Shown: one piece after another, positions 1 through 9,363 of the stretch
How positions within the stretch are numbered: the first letter of the stretch is position 1
Layout: every line of letters begins with the position of its first letter
Assembly: GCA_047621665.1 (NCBI GenBank)
Contig: JBLHMB010000013.1
Coordinates: 4,185 to 68,184 of the forward strand
DNA length: 64,000 nt
Source: Actimicrobium sp047621665
Lineage (GTDB): Bacteria; Pseudomonadota; Gammaproteobacteria; Burkholderiales; Burkholderiaceae_D
Direction: 5' to 3'
The notes under the pieces: model-generated
Database searches by the model: none
Told to the model about the DNA's origin: nothing
Seen by the model: only the letters and a program-made list of their open reading frames with translations
Made by a program: the position numbers and the translations under genes

Positions 1-1840
1 GCGCCACGTTGAGCAAGGCATCCAGCAAATTGTCCATGCGCAGCGTCAGGCGCATGACCAGATCGAGACGGTCGCGCCCCACTTCCCCTATCTCGCGACC
101 GGCGTCGAGTTCTTCCTTGAGATGGTAGGCATTCTTGTAAATGCCGCGCAACGGCTCTTTCAGATCGTGCCCTGCCACGTAAGCAAAGGCATCGAGTTCA
201 TTATTGCTGCGCACCAGATCGGTATTGATCTGGTCGAGCCGGTCGGCGCGACTGATGACCATATCGGCAATCCACTGGCGCAGCTTCAGCGCGGCATCGA
301 TCTCGACCTGCTTCCAGGGCTGGGCGCGTCCGCGCACCTCTTCCTGCCAGAGTTCGAAGCTGCGCCGTGGTGTCAGCCGCATGCCGTGCGGTCCTGCCAC
401 CTGCGGCTTCTCGTGCGGATTACCACTCCAGTTGAACACCTGCTTTTGCTCCGCCCGGAACCAGAGCAGCAAGTCGCCCTGCGTCGAGCGCGAAATCGCA
501 ATGGCCAGCAATCCGCTGGCCGTGCCGGCATAGGATGTCGCCGGAGCAAACAGGTGGCCCAGCGCATCCGTGACAACCAGCGGCCGGTCACGGCCGTCAT
601 CGTTGAGCTGCCCGCGCACCCAGCCTGCCAGCAATTGCAATTGCGGCAGCGACGGGGTCTGCCCGAGTGTCAGCCATTGGTTACGGCTGAGCAGCGCGAC
701 ACCATCGGCATCGATGCCGTCAAGCAGATCAGGCCGCCCGGGCGTATCGGACGCCGTCATCAGTGCCACCAGTTCGCTGCGAACGGCCGCATGCGCCATC
801 ACCGCATGGTGTACTTCATCGATGCGGCGCTGGTACTGCGCATTTTCGCGCGCTTCGGCGCCATCGATTTCGAGCGACGCCACTTGCGCGATGAACTCGG
901 CGGCGGCACGCTGGTGATACGGCATCACCGTCGGCGTGTAGTGGTGACAGATAATCAGTCCCCACAGCGCGCCATCGCGCAGCAGTGGCATCGTCAGCGT
1001 CGCCGCCACCCCCATGTTGGCCAGGTAGTCGGTGTACATCACGGAGGCACCGCGCAAGGCGCAATAGGTCATGTCGAGCGCTGCGCCGGTAGCAGGATCA
1101 AGCAACGGCACCAGTTCGCACAAGGCGGCGCGGGCGTCCGGCAATGGCCGTATGCCGATGCGCAGGAAAATATCGCGCGCCGGCTGCGGAATATCGGCAG
1201 CGGGAAAGCGCAGGCCGAACCACGAATGCAGGTCCGGTCCGTGTGAGTCGGCCACGACCTCGCCGGAATCATCGGCATGGAAGCGGTACACCATCGCGCG
1301 ATCCAGTCCGGTCGTGGCGCGCAATTCTTCGGCAATGGTCTGACAGAACATCGCTAATGAAGGGCTGGCACGCAGTCGCGCCATGGTGGTCTTGACGCGC
1401 ACGTAATAGTCGCGCTCGGAGAACGAACCGACCCGTTCGCGCCCGGTCGGCTCCAGCTCGACAATGAGCGCACCACCTGACATGTGCACGCTGATATCGA
1501 GTGGCTCGGCAGCGGCAGACATGCCCGGAATACAGGCCGTCAGCGCATACGTGGGATTGCCTTCCAGCCCGCAGCCGGCGACCAGCTCGCCAATACGCTG
1601 CGCCGCCACCGCGCCGAGGATCGTTGCCAGCGACCGGCCTAGTACCTCGTCGACCGCGCACGCGGTCCACTGTGCGCAGTTATCGCTCACCTGCGTGACG
1701 ACCAACGCTACTGGATCGGCCACCAGCAACATCCCATGGTCCTGGATGCAACCGGGTGTGCTCACCGGCTCGTCATCACAATTGGCAACCGATAAGCCGT
1801 GGCGTTTCATGCTGTAAGGGAAAGGCAGTCCGGTGCTCAT
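1..1840 (-). CDS. bphP: Bacteriophytochrome histidine kinase, copy 1 (3' end outside window)
   Basis: Red/far-red photoreceptor kinase. The frame is open from an ATG at 1840 to the window edge, about 613 residues, so the C-terminal part of the kinase is not visible. The order is PAS (with the biliverdin-binding Cys21 in NCDDEPVSTPGC), GAF (FPAADIP, where most family members have PASDIP; ICHHYTP with the chromophore-pocket His), PHY (TPRRSF tongue motif), then a dimerisation/phospho-acceptor helix AGHDLKEPLRGI whose acceptor is His558. It is a close paralogue of the gene at 2737-5082, but this copy keeps the phospho-acceptor His. It is transcribed divergently from the heme oxygenase gene. Family assignment is secure. 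Whether the invisible ATPase domain is intact cannot be judged. Confidence 0.93.
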   Translation of the reverse strand, partial: MSTGLPFPYSMKRHGLSVANCDDEPVSTPGCIQDHGMLLVADPVALVVTQVSDNCAQWTACAVDEVLGRSLATILGAVAAQRIGELVAGCGLEGNPTYALTACIPGMSAAAEPLDISVHMSGGALIVELEPTGRERVGSFSERDYYVRVKTTMARLRASPSLAMFCQTIAEELRATTGLDRAMVYRFHADDSGEVVADSHGPDLHSWFGLRFPAADIPQPARDIFLRIGIRPLPDARAALCELVPLLDPATGAALDMTYCALRGASVMYTDYLANMGVAATLTMPLLRDGALWGLIICHHYTPTVMPYHQRAAAEFIAQVASLEIDGAEARENAQYQRRIDEVHHAVMAHAAVRSELVALMTASDTPGRPDLLDGIDADGVALLSRNQWLTLGQTPSLPQLQLLAGWVRGQLNDDGRDRPLVVTDALGHLFAPATSYAGTASGLLAIAISRSTQGDLLLWFRAEQKQVFNWSGNPHEKPQVAGPHGMRLTPRRSFELWQEEVRGRAQPWKQVEIDAALKLRQWIADMVISRADRLDQINTDLVRSNNELDAFAYVAGHDLKEPLRGIYKNAYHLKEELDAGREIGEVGRDRLDLVMRLTLRMDNLLDALLNVA

Positions 1841-2161
1841 AGGTAGGCGGATATTCCAAGGTAAGGGGACTGGCAGCACCTGTGGCGGCGATGGTGCTAG
1901 ACAAGTTGCAAACAACAAAGAGTTTGGAGCAATTTATACCGCATAGTAAGTAATAATTACTGCTCAATAATTAGTTTTTCTCATAAGTAAAAATTGTACC
2001 GCTTGCTGATCCCGGTGCGAGGCGCTCCCCGTCAAGCTGGTCATCATTGCATTGCGCGACCGGACAGCGTGACTCGGAAACAGGGAATAAAAAGAGCGGA
2101 ATGTAAAACGCAGCCTGCCGTGCTGTACGATGCCGGTAAATGTCTTTACCACCAGATCACG
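1841..2161. other. Intergenic region between divergent phytochrome and heme oxygenase genes
   Basis: This 321-base stretch separates two divergent genes and must hold both promoters. It is AT-rich near 1910-2000. The heme oxygenase frame stays open back to 1994, but that upstream part has no family similarity that I recognise. I saw no clear operator or terminator. Confidence 0.5.
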
Positions 2162-2794
2162 ATGCCTAATCCGACACCGTCAACGCTGCATCAGCAACTG
2201 CGGCTCGCCACCAAAGAGCCCCATCATGCCCTTGATCACCATCCACTGATGGCGCGTTTGCTGGCGCCGGACATCAGCCGGCGCGAATACGGCGACGCGC
2301 TGGTTGCCATGCATGGCGTGGTTGCCAGTGCCGAGGCGGCACTGCTGGCGTATCTGTCGCACCATCCCGCGTTATTCGATTACGCGCCGCGGCGCAAGCT
2401 GGCGGCACTTGAGGCTGACCTGGCAGTGCTGGGCCGCCATCCTGCCGGCACGGCAGTCGCCCTGCCGGCTATCGCGTGTCACGGCGCGCTATTTGGCACG
2501 CTGTATACGCTGGAAGGCGCAACGCTGGGAGGACAATTTATTTCTGCCAGACTGCGTCAGCAGGGGGCCGGCGATTTTCCACTGCAGTTTTACACGGTGT
2601 ACGGCGACCAGACCCGGTCACGCTGGCTAGCGTTTCTGGAGTATGCAGAACAGCGCTGTCCGCCTGCAGAATACGGCCGCGCGACGGCCACGGCGGTGGC
2701 ACTGTTCGACGCAATCAGAGGCCATCTCGATACCTGTTACGGCCCCTCTTTGTGCGCGGCCGCGGCAACAACCGGCGCTTCCAGCGTGAAATAA
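2162..2794 (+). CDS. bphO: Biliverdin-producing heme oxygenase
   Basis: Bacterial heme oxygenase of the BphO type, about 210 residues. It would open heme to biliverdin IX-alpha, the chromophore of the two flanking phytochromes. The N-terminal LRLATKEPHHALDHHPLM segment carries the likely proximal heme-ligand His. LEGATLGGQFI matches the conserved distal-helix region of the family. I chose the ATG at 2162, although the frame is open to 1994, because family proteins begin shortly before the LR-AT segment. The 3' end overlaps the convergent phytochrome gene by 58 bases. The position between two phytochrome genes supports the role. No strong ribosome binding site is seen. Confidence 0.9.
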   Translation: MPNPTPSTLHQQLRLATKEPHHALDHHPLMARLLAPDISRREYGDALVAMHGVVASAEAALLAYLSHHPALFDYAPRRKLAALEADLAVLGRHPAGTAVALPAIACHGALFGTLYTLEGATLGGQFISARLRQQGAGDFPLQFYTVYGDQTRSRWLAFLEYAEQRCPPAEYGRATATAVALFDAIRGHLDTCYGPSLCAAAATTGASSVK

Positions 2795-5082
2795 ACCGTC
2801 GATCCGACGGATGGTCCGGCATCAAGCCAGAGACGACCGTGGTGCTGTTCAACCAGCTTGCGCACGAGCGACAGAGCGGTGCCGGCGCCGGACACGCTAC
2901 CTGACTGCAGTCGCCCGAATAGCTGAAGCACGCCTTCGCGCTGCCAGTTCCCGATACCGGTGCCGTTATCACGCACAAAAAAAACCAGCGGCAGTGCGCC
3001 ATCCGGGTCCAGATAACCGATCTCGATACGCGGCTTGTCGTTGTACCTGAGCGCGTTCGCAATCAGGCTGGCAAACACATCACGTACCTGCACCCGGTCA
3101 CACGGCAGACTTGGCATCGGGCGCGGGATGGACACTTCCAGGTCACTGGTCAGCCCCGCGTCACACAGCCCCAGCGCCTCGGCCACCACCGTACCGAGGT
3201 TGACTTCCTGATAGCACCGCTCAACCCGGCCGATGCGCGCCAAATCGAGCAACGTATCGAGCAGATTATCCATGCGCAGCGTCAGGCGCATCACCAGACC
3301 CAGACGCTCGCCCGTAGGATCACTCAGTGCACAACCGTCATCGCGCTCTTGCGTCGAATAACAAGCGCGCTGTTCAACGCCGTGTGGCAGCGCGTTCGGA
3401 TCCTGCCTGGCCACGTACGTAAAGGCATCACGTTCGTCATTGCTGCGCAACTCACTGACGTGGATCTGGTCGGGTTGATCGGCACGACTGGTGACCATAT
3501 CGGCGATCCATTGCCGTAACTTCAGTGCCGCATCGATCTCGACCTGCTTCCATGGCAAGGCGTGTCCACGCACTTCTTCCTGCCAGAGTTCGAAGCTACG
3601 CCGCGGTGTCAGGCGGGTGCCGTGCGGTCCCGTTACCGCCGACTTCTCGTACGGATTGCCACTCCAGTTAAACACTTGTTTTTGCTCCGGCCGGAACCAG
3701 AGCAGCAGGTCACCTTGTGGCGAGCGTGGCAGCGCAATGGCCAACAGTCCGCTGGCCGGATCGGCATACTGCGTCGCCGCAGGATACAAACTGCCCAGCG
3801 CACTGGTAGCGAACAACTGCCGGCGGCTGCCGTCGCAAGCAAGTTGCCCGCGCACCCAGGCAGCCAGCAACTGCAGGTGCGGTAAGGCCGGAGTCTGCCC
3901 GAGCGTGACCCATTGATCGCCAGTGAGCAAAGCAACACCGCCGGCCTGAATACCATCGAGCAGGCCGGCCCGGCCGGACACGCCAGGGGCCGACATTAGC
4001 GCCGCCACGTCGCCGCGATGAGCGGCATACGCAATGACAGCATGGTGTGCCTCGTCGATGCGGCGTTGGTAATACGCGTGCTCGCGGGCTTCGGCACCGT
4101 CAATTTCCAGCGAGGCTATCTGGCCGATAAACTCGGCAGCGACGCGCTGGTGATACGGCATCAATGTCGGCGTGTAGTGATGGCAGATGATCAGCCCCCA
4201 CAACATGCCATCGCGCAGGATGGGCATCGCCAGCGTCGCAGCTACGCCCATGTTGGCCAGATATTCGGTGTACATCACCGACGCGCCGCGCAAGGCGCAA
4301 TAGGTCATGTCGAGCGGCGCACCGGAAGCCGGATCAAGTAACGGTACCAATTCGCATAACGCGCCACGCGCATCGGGCAACGGTCGTACGCCGATGCGCA
4401 TGAAGATGTCACGTGCCGGCTTCGGAATATCGCTGGCCGGAAAGCGCAGGCCAAACCACGAATGCATGTCGGGCCCGCGGGCATCGGCCACGATCTCACC
4501 GGAGCCGTCGGCCTGAAAGCGGTACACCATCACGCGATCGAGCCCGGTAGTGCTGCGCACTTCGTCGGCGACGGCCTGGCAGAACGTCGCCAGCGACGGA
4601 CTGGCGCGCAACCGTGCCATCGTGGTTTTGACGCGGGCATAATAATCGCGCTCGGAGAGCGCGCCGAGCGGCTCACGTCCGGTCGGTTCCAGTTCGACGA
4701 TCAGCGCGCTATCTGCCAGGTGTACGCTGATGTCGAGCGGCTCGGCATCGGCCGGCATGCCCGGCAACCGCGCGGCCAGCGCATAGGTCGGATTGTTGTC
4801 CAGCCCCCCGCCTGCGACCAGTGCAACGATGCGTTGTGCCGCTGTCGCACCAACGACCTGTGCCAGCGCTTGCCCCAGCACATCCACGGCTCCGCATCCA
4901 GTCCACCGGGCGCAATTTTCGCTGACCTGAGTCACGATTAAGTCATCCGGGTGCAGGACTAGCAACATGCCGTGGCTCTGGATGCAACCCGGTGTATTGA
5001 CTGGTTCGACATCACAATTGGTAATCGACACGCCGTGGTGCTTGACGCTATAGGGGAAAGGCATTCCGGTGGGCAAGGTCAT
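2737..5082 (-). CDS. Bacteriophytochrome with degenerate kinase module, copy 2
   Basis: A 781-residue bacteriophytochrome. The photosensory half is intact: Cys23 in NCDVEPVNTPGC, PASDIP at 215-220, the HHY chromophore-pocket histidines at 301-302, and PRRSF at 493-497. The output half is not. Where copy 1 has AGHDLKEPLRG, this gene has ARQDPNALPHG, so the phospho-acceptor His is Gln560 and the surrounding 40 residues have diverged. In the ATPase domain the N box (LIANALRYNDK) is recognisable, but G1 reads DNGTGI and the G2 box reads GAGTALS. It probably binds biliverdin and responds to light but is unlikely to autophosphorylate. It may act as a partner of copy 1, as a binding scaffold, or through other output. 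It is divergent from the kaiC-like operon. Confidence 0.92.
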   Translation of the reverse strand: MTLPTGMPFPYSVKHHGVSITNCDVEPVNTPGCIQSHGMLLVLHPDDLIVTQVSENCARWTGCGAVDVLGQALAQVVGATAAQRIVALVAGGGLDNNPTYALAARLPGMPADAEPLDISVHLADSALIVELEPTGREPLGALSERDYYARVKTTMARLRASPSLATFCQAVADEVRSTTGLDRVMVYRFQADGSGEIVADARGPDMHSWFGLRFPASDIPKPARDIFMRIGVRPLPDARGALCELVPLLDPASGAPLDMTYCALRGASVMYTEYLANMGVAATLAMPILRDGMLWGLIICHHYTPTLMPYHQRVAAEFIGQIASLEIDGAEAREHAYYQRRIDEAHHAVIAYAAHRGDVAALMSAPGVSGRAGLLDGIQAGGVALLTGDQWVTLGQTPALPHLQLLAAWVRGQLACDGSRRQLFATSALGSLYPAATQYADPASGLLAIALPRSPQGDLLLWFRPEQKQVFNWSGNPYEKSAVTGPHGTRLTPRRSFELWQEEVRGHALPWKQVEIDAALKLRQWIADMVTSRADQPDQIHVSELRSNDERDAFTYVARQDPNALPHGVEQRACYSTQERDDGCALSDPTGERLGLVMRLTLRMDNLLDTLLDLARIGRVERCYQEVNLGTVVAEALGLCDAGLTSDLEVSIPRPMPSLPCDRVQVRDVFASLIANALRYNDKPRIEIGYLDPDGALPLVFFVRDNGTGIGNWQREGVLQLFGRLQSGSVSGAGTALSLVRKLVEQHHGRLWLDAGPSVGSTVYFTLEAPVVAAAAHKEGP

Positions 5083-5378
5083 ACGCGTACTCCAACAAAG
5101 GGCAGCTGGTTGCGCCTGTCACCACGCTAACAAAGCCACAGGCAGCATTCAGTGTTACGGAGGTCGTACAACATAGTCAGTAAAAATTACCAATAGATTA
5201 GTTGTCATACCTAAAAGTACGAGTCACGTTGCGGGAAAAATTTTGCTTCGTCCGGAGCGAGGGAGATCCATCCGAATATCTTTCCTCAAAAATATTAAAT
5301 TCTGGCAATAGCAACCATTAGTGACTAAACTCGATGCTCCGGAAGTAGAGCAGATATCCACCGTGAAAGCCTCGCATC

Positions 5379-6854
5379 ATGACCGAGCAATCCTGTTCCC
5401 TGCGCATGTCCACCGGCGTCCCGGGATGCGACGAAATTCTGGATGGCGGATTGATCGCCGGGCGCTGTTACCTGATTGGCGGTTCGGCCGGTGCCGGCAA
5501 AACGATCTTTTCACTGCAATGGCTGCGTGCCGGTTTGCAGCGCCATGAAAAATGCCTGTACATCACACTGTGCGAACCCGGTCCTGAAATCTTCCGCAAT
5601 GTCGCCGGTTTTGGCTGGCAGCTCGACCACATCGAGATCGTGGATCTCTCACCAGACGGCACCGAACCGCGCCAAGACCCGGGCGAATACCACATATTTC
5701 CACCCAGCGAAGTCGAAAGCACACCGATCTGGAAGTCGATTTATCAGGCCGTGTGCAGCACCCGGCCTGACCGTCTGGTCATTGATTCGGTGACTCAACT
5801 GCGCTATCTGGCGACCGATGAAGTCCAGTTTCGTAAGAATATCCTGGCGCTGGTGAACTTCCTCAATGGCACCGGTACAACCTCGCTGCTAGCCTTTGAT
5901 CCGACCGAGATGATGCGCGATACCTCGGTTGCGCTGGCTGTTGATGGCGTGATCCGCCTGAGCAAGGATATTTCAGCCGGACTGGGGATCGGTCTGCGCA
6001 GCCTTGAAGTCGAAAAACTGCGCGGCTCGGGCTTCATGTCGGGACGCCATCCGATGCGCATTACCGGCAATGGCATGCACGTCTTTCCGCACCGGATCGA
6101 GCACACCGGCACGCTCAATCCGGGCGACCAGATGTTGTCATCAGGCATTGCCGAACTGGACCAGTTACTCGGTGGCGGTCTCGAATCCGGCACCACCACG
6201 CTGCTGACCGGCCCGACCGGCACCGGCAAAAGTACGCTCGGCACGCAGTTTCTGGCGCACCATGCACGCAGCCACCGCGCGGTTTTGTTCACCTTCGAGG
6301 AACCGGCCAGCTTCATCATGGCGCGCAGCCGCGGCATCGGTGCACCGATCGACGATGTGGTCGCCTCCGGCGCGCTGAAAATCGTGCGCATCAATCCGAT
6401 CGAGCTCTATCCTGATGAATTTCTGGCCGCCATCCGCGACGCCGTCGAAATCGATGGCTGCACGATGGTGATGATCGACAGCTTGCGCGGCTACCAGTTT
6501 GCGATGGAAGAATTCGGCAAGCCGCAAGCGCACATCCACAACATGGTCAGCTACCTGTCACGCAACGGGGTGTCGACGCTGCTGATCAATGAAGTCGAAC
6601 ACATCACCAGCACCAGCCTGAAAGCCACCGACCTCGGTGTGAGTCACCTGGCCGACAACATCGTGCTGCTGCGCTATGCCGAATACGCCGGTCAGGTCAT
6701 CAAGATTGTCGGTTGCCTGAAAAAGCGCGTCGGCAATTTTCAGCCCGAACTGCGCCAGATGAAAGTCAGCGCCTCCGGTATCGAAATCAGCGAAAAGCTG
6801 CAGCATCTGCAAGGCATCCTGACCGGCGTACCTGCTTTCAAGCTAGCGGACTAA
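5379..6854 (+). CDS. KaiC-like double RecA-domain ATPase
   Basis: A 491-residue protein with two KaiC domains. Domain 1 has Walker A GGSAGAGKT (34-42) and Walker B RLVIDS (132-137). Domain 2 has Walker A GPTGTGKS (278-285), the catalytic glutamate pair FEEP (306-309) and Walker B VMIDSL (364-369). Domain 1 has CEPGPE where the Glu pair would be, so only one Glu is kept. In the segment equivalent to the cyanobacterial KaiC phosphorylation site (VSHLADN, about 421-427), Ser is kept and the neighbouring Thr is His. No kaiA or kaiB is in the window, so a clock role is not implied; non-cyanobacterial KaiC homologues are often signalling ATPases. The next gene starts 3 bases after the stop, so the two are almost certainly co-transcribed. 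Confidence 0.9.
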   Translation: MTEQSCSLRMSTGVPGCDEILDGGLIAGRCYLIGGSAGAGKTIFSLQWLRAGLQRHEKCLYITLCEPGPEIFRNVAGFGWQLDHIEIVDLSPDGTEPRQDPGEYHIFPPSEVESTPIWKSIYQAVCSTRPDRLVIDSVTQLRYLATDEVQFRKNILALVNFLNGTGTTSLLAFDPTEMMRDTSVALAVDGVIRLSKDISAGLGIGLRSLEVEKLRGSGFMSGRHPMRITGNGMHVFPHRIEHTGTLNPGDQMLSSGIAELDQLLGGGLESGTTTLLTGPTGTGKSTLGTQFLAHHARSHRAVLFTFEEPASFIMARSRGIGAPIDDVVASGALKIVRINPIELYPDEFLAAIRDAVEIDGCTMVMIDSLRGYQFAMEEFGKPQAHIHNMVSYLSRNGVSTLLINEVEHITSTSLKATDLGVSHLADNIVLLRYAEYAGQVIKIVGCLKKRVGNFQPELRQMKVSASGIEISEKLQHLQGILTGVPAFKLAD

Positions 6855-6857
6855 GCG

Positions 6858-9329
6858 ATGAACCGCTCACCTGCATTGGCAACGATCAGCCTGCTCATCG
6901 CTGATCCGGTCGATCGCCGCCTGCTGGCGGAATTCCTGCAGCAGACCGGGTATCAGGTGCAGATCCTGCAAGCGGCCGACCTCAACGCCACCGGCGTCAA
7001 CGCCGCGCTGTGCGTCACTGACGAGCAGGCTGCGCGCCGGCATGGTCGCGCCTTGCTCGATCTCAAGCAACGACTGCAGCCGCTGTATTTTCCTGTCCTG
7101 ATGACGTTGAGCGGCAATCAGTCCGCCACCGGCTGGCTGCGAACCGGCTTTGACGACGTGCTGCGTCTACCGCTCAAAAAAGATGATTTGCTGGCGCGAC
7201 TCGAAGCTTTCCTGCGGCTGCGCCAGCATTCCGAAGATTTGCAAATCGAGAGCGACCTGCGCTATCGCAGTACCTTTGACCTGGCACCGGTAGGCATCGT
7301 CCACACCACGCTCGATGGCACCATCACGCTGATCAATCCCTGTTTCGGCGCAATGTTACAGCGGACCGCCGAAGCACCTCTGCCGGGACAGCAACTCACC
7401 AGTCTGGTGGCCGGCGAAGACCGCCTCCAGATGCATCGGGCCATCGCGGCCTTACTCGCTGGCAATATCCCAAGCATGCCTTCTTTCGACCTGCGCTTCG
7501 GGCGCCATGAAGCAAGCTTGTTGTGGACCAGTGTCACGCTCTCGCTGGCACGCGGCATACGCGGCCAGCCGGGTCACGTGCTGGCGTTGATCGAAGACAT
7601 CAGCCAGCGCAAAAAAATGGAACAGGCGCTACGCGAATCGGAACGTTTCGGCAAAGCGACGCTGAATGCCTTGTCCGAACACATCTGTGTCGTCGACGAA
7701 GCAGGTCAGCTGCTGGCGGTCAATACGGCGTGGCGCAACTATGCCAACGACCAGGCTGGCCCGACCCCGATCGACTGGACCGGCTACAACTATCTGACTG
7801 TATGCGATGCCGCCGCGACGCACGGCATCGAGGATGCGCGCCTGCTAGCCCAAGGCATGCGCGCGGTACTGGCGGGCACAATCGAGGAATTTCATCACGA
7901 ATACCGCTGTGGTCCGCCTGGCCAGCCCAGCTGGTTCGTCGCCAGGCTGACGCGCTTTCCTCAGGACGGGCCGACCCGGGTCGTGGTCGCTCACGAAAAC
8001 ATTACCGAGGGCAAGCACGTCCAAAAGCACCTGACCTACCTGGCCCATTACGACAGCCTGACCGGATTGCCCAACCGGGTCCTGTTTTATGACCGTCTGA
8101 AACAGGCCTTGCTGCAAGCCGGACGCAACAACTGGATCGTAGGCGTGATGTTCATCGACCTCGATCATTTCAAGACCGTCAACGATACGCTCGGCCATGC
8201 CGCCGGCGATAATTTGCTGCAACAAGCCAGCCGGCGCATCGTCGACAGCCTGCGCGCCAATGATACGGTCGGCCGGCTCGGTGGCGACGAATTTGGCGTC
8301 TTCCTGCCGAACCTGAGTACGCAACAGGACGCGGCAATGCTGGCCGAAAAAATCACACACGCCTTGTCCGCACCGTTCGTGCTCGGTGCTACCGAGATCT
8401 TTGTCACGCCCAGCATCGGCATCACGCTCTACCCGCTGGATGGCAACAACGCCGACGGCTTGATCTCCAGCGCCGATACCGCGATGTACCGGGCTAAAGA
8501 ACTCGGTCGCAACGGACATCAGTTTTTTACGCCGCACATGAGCGCGCTGCTGAGCGCCCATGTGCGTCTTGAAAACGCCTTGCGCAAAGCGCTGGAACGC
8601 CAGGAACTGTCGCTGCAGTATCAGCCGCAAGTCGACATTGCGAGTGGTCGCCTCATCGGTGTCGAGGCATTACTGCGCTGGCACCATCCCGAAATGGGCG
8701 TCATCTCGCCGGCACGATTCATCCCGGTTGCCGAGGAAACCGGCCTGATCGTCCCGGTCGGTGCGTGGATGTTGCAGGTCGCCTGTGCCCAGAACAAGGC
8801 ATGGCAACGTGCCGGCCTCGCCCCCATCGTGATGGCCGTCAACCTGTCAGCACGCCAGTTCAAGCACAGCGACGTCCGAACCCTGGTGAGCGAGGTGCTG
8901 CAGAAAACCGGGCTGGACGGCCGCTATCTCGAGCTCGAAGTGACCGAGGGTATTGCCATGGAAAACACGGAAGCGCTGATCGCCACAATGGTCTCTCTCA
9001 AGGAACTCGGCGTGCGCCTGTCGCTCGATGATTTTGGCACCGGCTATTCGAACCTCGCTTATCTGAAGCGCTTTCCGCTTGACACGATCAAGATCGATCG
9101 CTCATTCATCAGCGGCATCGGCCAGGGTGACGATGCGGTCATCGCGGCCACTGTAATCACGTTGGGTCACCACTTGAACCTGAAGGTGATTGCTGAAGGA
9201 GTCGAAACCCAGGCCCAGCTCGGCGTGCTGGAACAGCTCGGCTGCGACCACATGCAGGGTTACCTGTTCAGCCGGCCGCTGGCAACCGACGCGGTCACAG
9301 CACTGCTTTGGCAGCATCAACCTAAATAA
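6858..9329 (+). CDS. Receiver-like / PAS-PAS / GGDEF-EAL cyclic-di-GMP protein
   Basis: An 823-residue cytoplasmic protein with no membrane segments. In order: a diverged receiver-like domain (about 10-120; LLIADP start, possible acceptor Asp55, RLPLKKDDLLARL near the end), two PAS domains (about 130-250 and 262-385), GGDEF (motif 475-479, with an RxxD inhibitory site at 466-469), and EAL (EAL at 603-605, with LDDFGTGYS, IKIDRSF and VIAEGVET all kept). Both the cyclase and the phosphodiesterase look catalytically complete. Tight linkage to the kaiC-like gene and proximity to two phytochromes suggest that light and/or ATPase state sets c-di-GMP level. That link is inference. Confidence 0.93.
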   Translation: MNRSPALATISLLIADPVDRRLLAEFLQQTGYQVQILQAADLNATGVNAALCVTDEQAARRHGRALLDLKQRLQPLYFPVLMTLSGNQSATGWLRTGFDDVLRLPLKKDDLLARLEAFLRLRQHSEDLQIESDLRYRSTFDLAPVGIVHTTLDGTITLINPCFGAMLQRTAEAPLPGQQLTSLVAGEDRLQMHRAIAALLAGNIPSMPSFDLRFGRHEASLLWTSVTLSLARGIRGQPGHVLALIEDISQRKKMEQALRESERFGKATLNALSEHICVVDEAGQLLAVNTAWRNYANDQAGPTPIDWTGYNYLTVCDAAATHGIEDARLLAQGMRAVLAGTIEEFHHEYRCGPPGQPSWFVARLTRFPQDGPTRVVVAHENITEGKHVQKHLTYLAHYDSLTGLPNRVLFYDRLKQALLQAGRNNWIVGVMFIDLDHFKTVNDTLGHAAGDNLLQQASRRIVDSLRANDTVGRLGGDEFGVFLPNLSTQQDAAMLAEKITHALSAPFVLGATEIFVTPSIGITLYPLDGNNADGLISSADTAMYRAKELGRNGHQFFTPHMSALLSAHVRLENALRKALERQELSLQYQPQVDIASGRLIGVEALLRWHHPEMGVISPARFIPVAEETGLIVPVGAWMLQVACAQNKAWQRAGLAPIVMAVNLSARQFKHSDVRTLVSEVLQKTGLDGRYLELEVTEGIAMENTEALIATMVSLKELGVRLSLDDFGTGYSNLAYLKRFPLDTIKIDRSFISGIGQGDDAVIAATVITLGHHLNLKVIAEGVETQAQLGVLEQLGCDHMQGYLFSRPLATDAVTALLWQHQPK

Positions 9330-9363
9330 CCGGCTGACAAAAACCTGCTGTACACTCCGCCGC

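Noticed and set aside
122..1246. Plus-strand open frame of 374 codons
   Set aside because: It lies antisense to the first phytochrome gene, whose protein sequence is clearly conserved.
5379..6854. A circadian kaiABC clock
   Set aside because: Only the KaiC-like gene is present, and its phosphorylation site differs from the clock protein.
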